A DNA stretch of 64,000 bases from Shewanella fidelis ATCC BAA-318 (lineage in GTDB: Bacteria; Pseudomonadota; Gammaproteobacteria; Enterobacterales; Shewanellaceae), in contig NZ_JADX01000017.1 of NCBI RefSeq assembly GCF_000518605.1, positions 1 to 64,000 of the forward strand. The letters run 5' to 3'. Under the pieces are notes generated by a model that was not told where the DNA came from, did no database searches, and saw only the letters and a program-made list of their open reading frames with translations. Below are positions 41,956 to 49,456 of the stretch, piece after piece. The position numbers and the translations under genes are program-made. Each line of letters begins with the position of its first letter. Position 1 is the first letter of the stretch.

Positions 41956-42618
41956 TCAAGCGCTACAGCGATTGCCAAACTTAAAGCTCTGGTTACTCTC
42001 GAGCCATGTTGGGTACTTTTTCATAATTGTCTTAAACTCACTGCTATTCAGATGAGTTGTTAACCAACGTTGTACGTTAGGGTAGTCTGCATTTTCAAAC
42101 CAAGTTTTATCGACTCCGGCAAACTGCCTGATAAAAGGATAAATTGCGTAGTCAGCGATACTCGGACTATCAGTTAACAAGTGTTGGTTTTTATTCAATA
42201 AGCTTTCTAGTTGGGCAATAAACACTTCACCTTGCTGCCGGTAATATTGCTCCGACATCTCCGGATACCTATCTGCATATTTGTATTTATCTAACCAAGA
42301 TTTAAAACTGCCATCATTGGTTTGGATCAGCGCCTTAGCAACTTCTTGTAACGCTGGTGTGCGTTGTAGCAATAAATCGGCGGGGTCGCTTTTAGCTAAT
42401 GCCCAACACATGATCTCGATACTTTCTTCAATGACACTGCCGTCGGATAAAACTAATACTGGTACGGTGCCTTTGGGAGAGGCATCAAGCATGGCCTGTG
42501 GTTTATGTTTGAGAATGATTTCTCTTAAATCGACGCTTTCACCGGATAGTATGATGCCAAGTCTTGCTCGCATGGCATAAGGGCAACGTCTAAAAGAGTA
42601 AAGGATTGGCAAAGACAT
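41956..42618 (-). CDS. Glutathione S-transferase family protein
   Basis: Cytoplasmic protein of 220 residues with a thioredoxin-like N-domain and helical C-domain. The opening LYSFRRCPYAMRARLGI has a CPYA element and the N-domain ends in the cis-proline stretch GTVPVLVLSDGSVIEES, as in GSTs that use Cys or Ser. The C-domain carries SIADYAIYPFIRQF, close to the conserved N-capping/hydrophobic-staple motif. A detoxification or reductive role is likely, but substrate unknown. Confidence 0.85.
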   Translation of the reverse strand: MSLPILYSFRRCPYAMRARLGIILSGESVDLREIILKHKPQAMLDASPKGTVPVLVLSDGSVIEESIEIMCWALAKSDPADLLLQRTPALQEVAKALIQTNDGSFKSWLDKYKYADRYPEMSEQYYRQQGEVFIAQLESLLNKNQHLLTDSPSIADYAIYPFIRQFAGVDKTWFENADYPNVQRWLTTHLNSSEFKTIMKKYPTWLESNQSFKFGNRCSA

Positions 42619-42929
42619 AGAGTGAGTATGTTGGGTAAGTTATGGCCAGTATTTTTAACTTTTACACATAAAATAACAATCTTTTATCATTTATCCGTAC
42701 GTTAATTCATCAAAGGGCAAGTGAGCCCTTTGTATTTTGCTATAGAACAGAGAAGGCTCTGCCTAGCCAGCTGATGGTTAATTAAATAACCATACTTTTT
42801 GTGCCTGTTTGTCCAGGTGTGATTAATGTAACATTCGCGCTTTATTTGTGAGGTTGTTCGTGTTTTTTGTCTCGCAACCATAAGTATTAGCACTGGAGAT
42901 TAAGCTCCAGCTAGCTGCAAGGGATGATT
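42619..42929. other. Gap upstream of trhO with two hairpins
   Basis: About 310 bases. An orphan hairpin CAAAGGGC-aagtga-GCCCTTTG (42711-42732) with a weak T tail belongs to no evident upstream plus-strand gene. A smaller hairpin CTGGAG-attaag-CTCCAG (42893-42910) lies 20 bases before the trhO start and may sit in its 5' leader. No coding potential recognised. Confidence 0.5.
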
Positions 42930-43913
42930 ATGTCAAAAGTTGTTGTATGCGCCATGTATAAGTTTGTCACTTTAAATAAGTTTGAAAAGTTACAGGCACC
43001 TCTGCTTAAACTTATGCAAGAGAGCGAAATAAAGGGCACATTATTGCTTGCTCGAGAGGGAATTAATGGGACAGTTGCCGGCTCACAATCCGCTATTGAA
43101 CACTTACTTGCTTGGCTAGATAAGCAACCTGGCTTAGACAATATCGTTTATAAATTGTCTTTTGACGATAACATGCCGTTTTACCGCACTAAAGTTAAGC
43201 TTAAAAAAGAAATTGTTACCATGGGAGTTGAGGGGATCGACCCGAATAAAGTTGTTGGCACTTATGTAAAACCTAAGGATTGGAACAAACTGATCTCAGA
43301 TCCGGATGTATTGCTGGTCGACACCCGTAACGATTATGAGGTGCAAATTGGCACTTTTAAAAATGCAGTTGACCCTAAAACTGAAACTTTTAGAGAGTTT
43401 CCTGAGTACGTAAAAGAGAATCTCGATCCCGCTAAGCATAAAAAGGTCGCTATGTTTTGCACTGGCGGCATTCGTTGTGAAAAATCAACTGCCTACTTAA
43501 AGGAGCAGGGCTTTGATGAGGTGTACCATCTTGAAGGTGGGATCTTGAAATATCTTGAAGAGGTCGATCAACAAGAAAGCCTTTGGCAAGGTGAATGCTT
43601 TGTATTTGATAACCGAGTCGCTGTTAATCACGATTTAGAAAAGGGGCAATACGATCAATGTAATGCTTGCCGTATGCCAATTACTTCTGATGAAATGTCG
43701 CTTGCAAGTTACGTTCAAGGTGTGAGTTGTGTACATTGTATTGATAAAACTAGCGAGAAACAGCGCCAAAGGTTTATTGAGAGAGAGCGTCAGGTTCAGC
43801 TATCAAAGCAGCGCGGAGAAGCGCATATCGGTAGCGAAGTAAGCGGTGTTATTGAAGCGCGTCGAGCTAAAAAAGAGGCGTTAAAACAAACACAAAATAG
43901 TAAAAAAGCATAA
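42930..43913 (+). CDS. trhO: tRNA uridine 5-hydroxylase TrhO (rhodanese family)
   Basis: Catalyses oxygen-dependent 5-hydroxylation of U34 in certain tRNAs, an early step toward cmo5U/mo5U. 327 residues (YceA). The N-terminal UPF0176 domain has [14 protein letters not shown], and the rhodanese domain has DTRNDYE and the active cysteine in [14 protein letters not shown]-terminal zinc-like cluster CNACRMP...CVHC follows. ATG 42930 is preferred to ATG 42924, because AAGGG abuts the latter. Together with mnmA and rluE it adds to the RNA-modification genes of this window. Confidence 0.93.
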   Translation: MSKVVVCAMYKFVTLNKFEKLQAPLLKLMQESEIKGTLLLAREGINGTVAGSQSAIEHLLAWLDKQPGLDNIVYKLSFDDNMPFYRTKVKLKKEIVTMGVEGIDPNKVVGTYVKPKDWNKLISDPDVLLVDTRNDYEVQIGTFKNAVDPKTETFREFPEYVKENLDPAKHKKVAMFCTGGIRCEKSTAYLKEQGFDEVYHLEGGILKYLEEVDQQESLWQGECFVFDNRVAVNHDLEKGQYDQCNACRMPITSDEMSLASYVQGVSCVHCIDKTSEKQRQRFIERERQVQLSKQRGEAHIGSEVSGVIEARRAKKEALKQTQNSKKA

Positions 43914-43966
43914 TAGCTACCATTAAGCTTAACCATAAAAGACTCAGGTTTATTCAAAAGCCATTT

Positions 43967-43996
43967 TAAAGCAGCCCTAGGCTGCTTTTAATTTTT
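43967..43996 (+). terminator. trhO terminator
   Basis: AAAGCAGCC pairs with GGCTGCTTT around loop CTA-like bases, then T-rich sequence. Confidence 0.85.
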
Positions 43997-44067
43997 AAAA
44001 TCCGCTTTTGTCAGCGGACGGGCTGTGCTATTTTGCACGGCTTTTTTATGCGTTAAAGGATAAGGGA

Positions 44068-45438
44068 ATGTTTGTAGGTTTTGATTACGGTAGTGCTAAC
44101 TGCGCGATAGGTGTTATTGAAAACGGTGGCGTTCGTTTAGTTCCCTTATCTGGTGATTCTAAGTATATGAGCTCAACACTGTATGCGATGGATCGAGAAC
44201 TGATAGCAGAAGCCGTGTTAAAGCAATTGCCGCAAGCTGAGCAGGCTGAATATGCGCGTTTACGTGCCTCGCAAATAAGCCGCGCCGCTGCCGCTCGCCG
44301 TGAATTAGACTTATTGCCAAATGAGCAAGCCGTTTTTGTCGGAGAACAAGCGATTGAAGCGTATCTAGATATGCCTGATGAAGGTTTTTATGTGCGTTCG
44401 CCAAAATCGTTTTTGGGTGCAACAGGGCTTCGAGATAATCAAATTGCTTTATTCGAAGATATCGTTACTTTGATGATGATGCACATCAAAAAGCAGGCTG
44501 AGAAGAGTTTTGCCGTAGCTGGAAATACCATTACTCATGCAGTGATTGGTCGACCGGTTAATTTTCAGGGCATAGGTGGCGAAGACAGTAATATTCAAGC
44601 AGAAGCGATTTTACGCTTAGCAGCCAAGCGTGCAGGTTTTACCGAAGTCGACTTTCTATTTGAGCCACTCGCGGCCGGAATGGATTATGAAGCGTCATTG
44701 CAAGAAGATATAACAGTACTTGTTGTCGATGTTGGCGGTGGTACGACGGACTGCTCAATGGTGAAAATGGGGCCTAGCCATATTGATAATCAAGATAGAA
44801 GCCAAGATTTCTTAGGCCACAGCGGTCAGCGCATTGGTGGTAATGACTTAGACATTGCGTTATCTATGGCAGCATTTATGCCGCACCTTGGGCTTGGTAG
44901 TTTAATGGTAAATAAATTGCCTGTACCAAGTAAGCCATTTTGGAATGCGGTTGCGGTTAATGATATCAGTGCCCAGCGAGACTTTAGCGCATTAGCTTCT
45001 AAAAAGCTGATCGAAGATTTAATTAAAGATGCACAGAGTCCTGAGCTTATAAAGCGTTTGCTAAAGGTGCAGAGAGAGCAGCTCGGCTATAAGCTGGTAA
45101 GAAGTGCTGAACAAAGTAAAATTGCACTGTCTGATACAGATAGTGTGGACACCCAGCTTGATTATATTGATACTGGCCTACATGCCAAGGTAAGTGATAG
45201 CGATTTTGAAAACGCGATTACTATGCCTTTATCAAAAGTTGAAGCATTAATGCGCGAAGCGTTAGCGCAGTCCGGCGTAATGCCTGATCGCATTTATGTG
45301 ACCGGTGGTACAGCAAGAAGCCCTGCAATTTATAAACGTATTTCAGGTTTGTTCCCTGATATTCCAATTGTTGTTGGTGATCATTTTGGTAGTGTAACCG
45401 CTGGGTTAACGCGCTGGGCCCAAAGGGTCTTCGCGTAG
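44068..45438 (+). CDS. yegD: YegD, Hsp70-like ATPase without substrate domain
   Basis: Actin/Hsp70-fold ATPase of 456 residues similar to E. coli YegD. The N-terminal phosphate-1 motif is GFDYGSANC, the second phosphate motif is VVDVGGGTTDCS, and the adenosine motif is VTGGTARSPAIY. The KSFLGA, IGRPVNFQG and GHSGQRIGGNDLD stretches are specific to YegD. The chain stops after the ATPase fold, so the peptide-binding and lid domains of DnaK are absent. Its client or role is unknown. ATG 44068 follows ATAAGGG; an upstream in-frame start lacks a site and crosses the previous terminator region. Confidence 0.92.
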   Translation: MFVGFDYGSANCAIGVIENGGVRLVPLSGDSKYMSSTLYAMDRELIAEAVLKQLPQAEQAEYARLRASQISRAAAARRELDLLPNEQAVFVGEQAIEAYLDMPDEGFYVRSPKSFLGATGLRDNQIALFEDIVTLMMMHIKKQAEKSFAVAGNTITHAVIGRPVNFQGIGGEDSNIQAEAILRLAAKRAGFTEVDFLFEPLAAGMDYEASLQEDITVLVVDVGGGTTDCSMVKMGPSHIDNQDRSQDFLGHSGQRIGGNDLDIALSMAAFMPHLGLGSLMVNKLPVPSKPFWNAVAVNDISAQRDFSALASKKLIEDLIKDAQSPELIKRLLKVQREQLGYKLVRSAEQSKIALSDTDSVDTQLDYIDTGLHAKVSDSDFENAITMPLSKVEALMREALAQSGVMPDRIYVTGGTARSPAIYKRISGLFPDIPIVVGDHFGSVTAGLTRWAQRVFA

Positions 45439-45520
45439 CGCTTTACAAAGGTAAAGCCATAATCTGTGTGCAGTTCGCTTTATCTAGACAGGATAAATAA
45501 ATCGTTTGTTAAGGATAGAT

Positions 45521-46012
45521 ATGACAGGATTAACTAGAAAACTACTTTCAGCTACTGGGTTGGCAATATTGCTATCTTTGGGGCTCAGTGGTTGCGGTGA
45601 TGATGTTGGTAAAGTGAGCTTAGGGTTATTTACCACCAAAGATGTGATTATTGATGCGCGACATGATCCTAAAATACCAGGAGTGACTTGTCATATTAGT
45701 CGTATTGAAGCTGATTTAAGCCTTGCCGATCCATCAGATATGAGTATCTCTTGCCGACAAACTGGGCCGATAACCGCTGCCGAAATCGCGAATATTGATA
45801 AGAGTAAAAACGGTGAAGTGGTGTTTAAAGAGTCACTTAGCATTTTATTTAAGTCGTTAAAAGTCCGCCGAATTTATGATGCTGAGAATCAGACCTTGCT
45901 GTACTTGTCTTATTCAACGAAAGAGACCAATGGTAGCCATAAACATGCGTTATCAACGGTACCTCTTTATGGCACACAAGCTTGGATTGCTGGTGGGGTT
46001 ACGGCTAACTAA
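45521..46012 (+). CDS. creA: CreA-family protein, lipoprotein form
   Basis: A 163-residue protein matching CreA: VTCHISRIEADLSLADPSD, SISCRQTGPI, GEVVFKESLSILFKSLKVRRIYD and LLYLSYS run in family order. Function is unknown. Here the signal peptide ends LSGC with a predicted lipidated cysteine, whereas I recall E. coli CreA having an ordinary signal peptide. Two downstream cysteines (TCH and SCRQ) may form a disulfide. ATG 45521 follows AAGGA. A strong terminator follows, and the IS element inserted just beyond it. Confidence 0.88.
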   Translation: MTGLTRKLLSATGLAILLSLGLSGCGDDVGKVSLGLFTTKDVIIDARHDPKIPGVTCHISRIEADLSLADPSDMSISCRQTGPITAAEIANIDKSKNGEVVFKESLSILFKSLKVRRIYDAENQTLLYLSYSTKETNGSHKHALSTVPLYGTQAWIAGGVTAN

Positions 46013-46055
46013 TTGTTATGTGTGCAAGTGTTGAGTGCTCAACTGAAATGTAAAT

Positions 46056-46088
46056 AAAAAAGGGTGAATAGCAATCACCCTTTTTTAT
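46056..46088 (+). terminator. creA terminator
   Basis: AAAAAGGGTGA pairs with TCACCCTTTTT with loop ATAGCAA-like bases and flanking A/T runs. The IS3-family element begins six bases later. Confidence 0.9.
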
Positions 46089-46145
46089 TACCTTGACCCA
46101 TCCTAAATAACGTTGACACTTTTCAAACCTTTTTTGGAGAGTGTT

Positions 46146-46541
46146 ATGAAATCAATAAATAAGCGAACTCAGAAAGATTACTCCCTTGTTTTTAAACTGG
46201 CTGTAGTGGACCAAGTAGAAAAGGGAGAGATGACCTATGCGCAAGCTCAAAACCATTATGGTATTCAAGGATGCTCTACCGTTTTAGTTTGGTTACGTAA
46301 GCATGGTCGGTTAGATTGGTCTAATGGCACACCGAAGTTTCTTTCAAAAGGTCGAACTATGACTAAAGTGAAAACTGAACTGACTCCTGAGCAGCGTATT
46401 AAAGCATTAGAAAAAGAATTAGAAGATACCAAAATCAAAGCAGAATTCTTTGAGGCCGTCGTTAACGTTTTAGAAAAAGACTATGAGGTTCGTATGGTAA
46501 AAAAGCCCAAAGGGAAATTGTTCAAGAAAAAGCCATCCTAA
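46146..46541 (+). CDS. IS3-family OrfA (HTH protein)
   Basis: 131-residue transposase N-terminal protein. Helix-turn-helix in AQNHYGIQGCSTVLVWLRKH with a C-terminal leucine-zipper-like coiled coil (EQRIKALEKELEDTKIK). ATG 46146 follows GGAGAG. A second product would be made by -1 frameshifting near its end. Confidence 0.88.
   Translation: MKSINKRTQKDYSLVFKLAVVDQVEKGEMTYAQAQNHYGIQGCSTVLVWLRKHGRLDWSNGTPKFLSKGRTMTKVKTELTPEQRIKALEKELEDTKIKAEFFEAVVNVLEKDYEVRMVKKPKGKLFKKKPS
46499..46505 (+). promoter_or_regulatory. Programmed -1 frameshift signal A AAA AAG
   Basis: The heptamer AAAAAAG is in the correct frame for the canonical X XXY YYZ slip (A AAA AAG) at codons GTA-AAA-AAG of orfA, after which the -1 frame reads straight into orfB. 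This is the standard mechanism for making the OrfAB transposase of IS3 elements. Confidence 0.85.
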
Positions 46542-47351
46542 AGTTATCTGTTGCTCGAGCATGTCGATATTTAGGGATTTCACGTCAGGCGTATTATCAA
46601 CAATGTCAGCGCCATAGCCGTCAGATATTGTTTGAGGAAAGCGTGATTCAGTTCGTTCAGTTTGAGAGAATGATTCAGCCGCGTATCGGTGCGAGAAAGT
46701 TGAAATACTTGATGCAAAACTGCGAGCTAAATATTGGCCGAGACAGGTTATTTAACTTACTTAGAGCGCATCGGTTATTGGTGCCAACAAGACGTGCTTA
46801 TCACAAAACAACGAATAGTCATCACCGCTTTCACTGTCACCCTAATGTAGTTAAATCTGGGTTGAGTGTAACAAAGGTTGAGCAGTTGTGGGTGGCTGAT
46901 ATTACCTATCCTACCGACACATTCAGGGGAGACCTACGTCAGTCTAGTGACTGATGCATACTCACGGAAAATAGTGGGCTATCAAGTTGATGACAACATG
47001 AAGACGAACTCAGTTAAGCAGGCTTTTAGGCAGGCATTAAGAAATAGACAAAGCAGTGGTAACCTTATTCACCACTCAGATAGAGGTATACAGTATTGTT
47101 CTGCAGAGTATCAAGCATTACACCATAGGCACGGAGTAACATGCTCAATGACAGATGGCTATGACTGCTATCAAAATGCACTCGCAGAGCGGGTAAATGG
47201 AATACTTAAAAACGAATACTTGATTAGCAAACCAAATGACCTTGCAGATGCAAAAAGAATGGTTGCAGAGTCGGTAGCAATCTATAATCAACGAAGGCCA
47301 CATATGGCTTTAAAATACAAAACTCCCGATGAGGTTCATAGAGCGTTTTGA
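46505..47351 (+). pseudogene. IS3-family OrfB transposase, frameshifted
   Basis: DDE integrase-core protein of about 281 codons, entered by the frameshift at 46505. It reads normally through YLGISRQAYYQQCQ and the first catalytic aspartate in WVADITY. The frame then fails at 46910-46911, where one extra C in TATCCTACC produces a stop at 46952. Removing one C restores YLPTHSGETYVSLVTDAYSRKIVG, HHSDRGIQYCS (second Asp) and NALAERVNGILKNEYL (Glu). The intact downstream frame begins around 46878. Either a real inactivating insertion or a sequencing error. Confidence 0.88.
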
Positions 47352-47397
47352 ACTGAAAAAAGTGTCAACCTATTTTAGGACTAGTCACCTGTACTCC

Positions 47398-47973
47398 TTA
47401 ATCGTTAATGATTGAGGTAACAGTACCTGCTACAGAATCATAGACAATTTTCATCTCTGCTTGCCCACGGCTGCTTGTATCGCCTAAAGTACGCAGCACG
47501 AAGGTACACTGGGTTTGGCCGTCTGGGTTTATGTCAGCAGGGTGACGGTACGCTTGAAAATCACTGCCGTTATCAACGTTTGATAAAGACACGCTTGCAG
47601 GATCTTGCTGTAAGGTATTCCATAAATCAACGCAACCTTGTTCACCTTTACCGATGTTTTTAGGTTGCCCCATAGGTGAATTTTTATCTATTCCAAGTGG
47701 GTACCCGAAACTATTCATATCAAGTTCACCACCAGCAAAATCTGGCAGATCATTCATTGAATCATTGGCTCCGATTAATTGCCATTTGGTATGAGCAAAA
47801 GTCACTGACTGTTCCAGCGCTGCAGCTGTCGCTTGGACTCTTGCTAATTCACTATCCCGCTTCAGATCAATATATTTAGCGCTAGCAATCACAGCAAGAA
47901 TAGCCAGTACAATAATAACAACCACAAGTTCTATTAGGGTGAAACCTCGTGATGAATCGGTTTTTTTGATCAT
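47398..47973 (-). CDS. Type IV prepilin-like/pseudopilin protein
   Basis: 191-residue protein with a class III signal: SSRG|FTLIELVVVIIVLAILAVIA, with cleavage after glycine and glutamate at +5, followed by the hydrophobic spine. The start is ATG 47973, seven residues before the short basic leader ends at Gly; an upstream extension to 48024 lacks a ribosome site. Two cysteines in the C-terminal globular part (GEQGCVDLW, TQCTFVL) suggest the usual disulfide loop. It resembles MSHA or T2S minor pilins but no assembly genes are adjacent. The IS right end lies ten bases past its stop codon, probably replacing its original terminator region. Confidence 0.82.
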   Translation of the reverse strand: MIKKTDSSRGFTLIELVVVIIVLAILAVIASAKYIDLKRDSELARVQATAAALEQSVTFAHTKWQLIGANDSMNDLPDFAGGELDMNSFGYPLGIDKNSPMGQPKNIGKGEQGCVDLWNTLQQDPASVSLSNVDNGSDFQAYRHPADINPDGQTQCTFVLRTLGDTSSRGQAEMKIVYDSVAGTVTSIIND

Positions 47974-48137
47974 AAGTTTATCGGTATATGTATAGATGCC
48001 TATAATCATAGAATATTTTGTCAAATAGCTAAAATAAACTTATGCCCTAACAAAGAGCAGATAATGTTGATGCTGAGAAGATTAGGGTTTTATTTAGTGA
48101 AACATCATAATATTGAGTTGTTATAAGATGGCTTAAA

Positions 48138-48167
48138 TAAAAGCCAGCAGAGTATGCTGGCTTTTAA
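48138..48167 (-). terminator. metC terminator
   Basis: AAAAGCCAGCA pairs with TGCTGGCTTTT around loop GAGTA, with a T-run on the minus strand. It lies 22 bases after metC. Confidence 0.85.
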
Positions 48168-48188
48168 TGGGTTAGTATTACTTGGCGC

Positions 48189-49373
48189 TTAACGTGCTTT
48201 GTTGAGCGCTAAGTTATAGCGCTCAAACGCAGCATCTAAATCTGCAATCAAATCATCAACATTTTCAAGTCCAATATGCAGACGGATCAGCGGTTTACTG
48301 CTATCCCATTTGGTTGCTGTGCGAAGCTTATCGATACCAAACACCCCTAAGATTAAACTTTCATAGCCACCCCAAGAGAAACCCATTTTAAAGTGTTGCA
48401 TGTTTTCAACAAAGGCGGTTACTGAGCGAGCATCGCCTTGCTTTAAAACAAACGAGAATAAACCATTTGAGGCACTAAAGTCGCGTTTAAAAAACTCATG
48501 ACCAGGACAAGATTCAAATGCAGGATGGCGTAGATGATCGACTTCTGGGCGCTTTGCCAGCCAGTTAGCCACCTTCAGCGCATTTTGTTCGTGCTGAGCT
48601 AAACGAATACCTAGGGTTCTGAGACCGCGGCTTGCAAGGTATACATCGTCAGGCGAGGTACATTGTCCTAGCAAGTAGCTATTTTCACGTAGCTGCTCCC
48701 AGTGCTTTTCATTAGCGGTGGCTGTGCCCATCATGACATCAGAGTGACCAACGATATATTTAGTTGCTGCTTGGATTGAAATATCAACGCCCATTGCAAA
48801 TGGACGAGAGTTAATTGGTGACGCCCAAGTATTATCAAGCATAACCACGATATTGTGCTGGTGGGCGATGCGGCTGAGTGTTGGCACATCCTGCACTTCC
48901 ATAGTGATTGAACCAGGAGACTCAAGAAATAACACTTTTGTATTGGGCTTTATAAGCGCTTCAATACCATCACCTATCATAGGATCATAGTAAGTGGTTT
49001 CGATGCCATAACCTGCGAGTAGCTTGTCACATAGATCACGTGTTGGTTCATAAGCACTGTCGACCATTAGTAGATGATCGCCAGCTTTTAAAAACGACAG
49101 CAAACTATTACTGATAGCAGCGCTGCCAGATGGATAAAGAGCGGTTCCTACGCCGCCTTCAAGCTCGGCAATTGCAGCCTGAAATGCAAAGTGTGTTGGA
49201 CCGCCACGGCGACCGTAAAACATTTCGCCATTAGCCTTATTTTTAGCGGCAAAACGCATGTCTTCTATGGTATCGAATACCATGGTTGATGCTCGGTAAA
49301 CCGGAGGGTTAATCACTCCTTGAGTCCACTTCTTTTCACGGCCAAGACTGACAATCTGCGTTTCTTTTTTCAT
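48189..49373 (-). CDS. metC: Cystathionine beta-lyase
   Basis: PLP-dependent enzyme of 394 residues splitting cystathionine to homocysteine, pyruvate and ammonia in methionine synthesis. The PLP lysine lies in SIQAATKYIVGHSD; YGRRGGPTHFAFQ, LDNTWASP and FSWGGYESL are typical of MetC. Length equals E. coli MetC (395). ATG 49373 is chosen as the family start; a longer in-frame start at 49415 would run through the MetJ-like boxes. Upstream tandem 8-mers (49402-49425) suggest methionine repression. Confidence 0.93.
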   Translation of the reverse strand: MKKETQIVSLGREKKWTQGVINPPVYRASTMVFDTIEDMRFAAKNKANGEMFYGRRGGPTHFAFQAAIAELEGGVGTALYPSGSAAISNSLLSFLKAGDHLLMVDSAYEPTRDLCDKLLAGYGIETTYYDPMIGDGIEALIKPNTKVLFLESPGSITMEVQDVPTLSRIAHQHNIVVMLDNTWASPINSRPFAMGVDISIQAATKYIVGHSDVMMGTATANEKHWEQLRENSYLLGQCTSPDDVYLASRGLRTLGIRLAQHEQNALKVANWLAKRPEVDHLRHPAFESCPGHEFFKRDFSASNGLFSFVLKQGDARSVTAFVENMQHFKMGFSWGGYESLILGVFGIDKLRTATKWDSSKPLIRLHIGLENVDDLIADLDAAFERYNLALNKAR

Positions 49374-49401
49374 TGGGCGTATTCCATCAGTTTTTAGTTT
49401 T

Positions 49402-49425
49402 AGCCATCTTAACATCTAAACGGCT
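49402..49425 (-). promoter_or_regulatory. Tandem MetJ-like boxes upstream of metC
   Basis: On the minus strand three adjacent 8-mers read AGCCGTTT, AGATGTTA, AGATGGCT, each resembling the met box AGACGTCT at five or six of eight positions, with no gap. MetJ binds arrays of such boxes. They lie 29-52 bases upstream of the metC start, the right place for repression. Confidence 0.6.
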
Positions 49426-49456
49426 AAAATAAAGTGTCAATTTATTCACTTTGTTA

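Larger units (their letters stand above)
46094..47387 (+). mobile_element. IS3-family insertion sequence, decayed
   Basis: A 1294-bp element with imperfect 30-bp terminal inverted repeats: left TGACCCATCCTAAATAACG, right (reverse complement) TGACTAGTCCTAAAATAGG, both continuing into TTGACACTTTT. A three-base direct repeat CCT (46091-46093 and 47388-47390) flanks it, the duplication expected for IS3. It encodes orfA and orfB joined by a programmed -1 frameshift heptamer, but orfB has a separate one-base insertion that breaks it. It lies between creA and the prepilin gene without disrupting either; its right end is ten bases from the prepilin stop codon. Confidence 0.92.
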
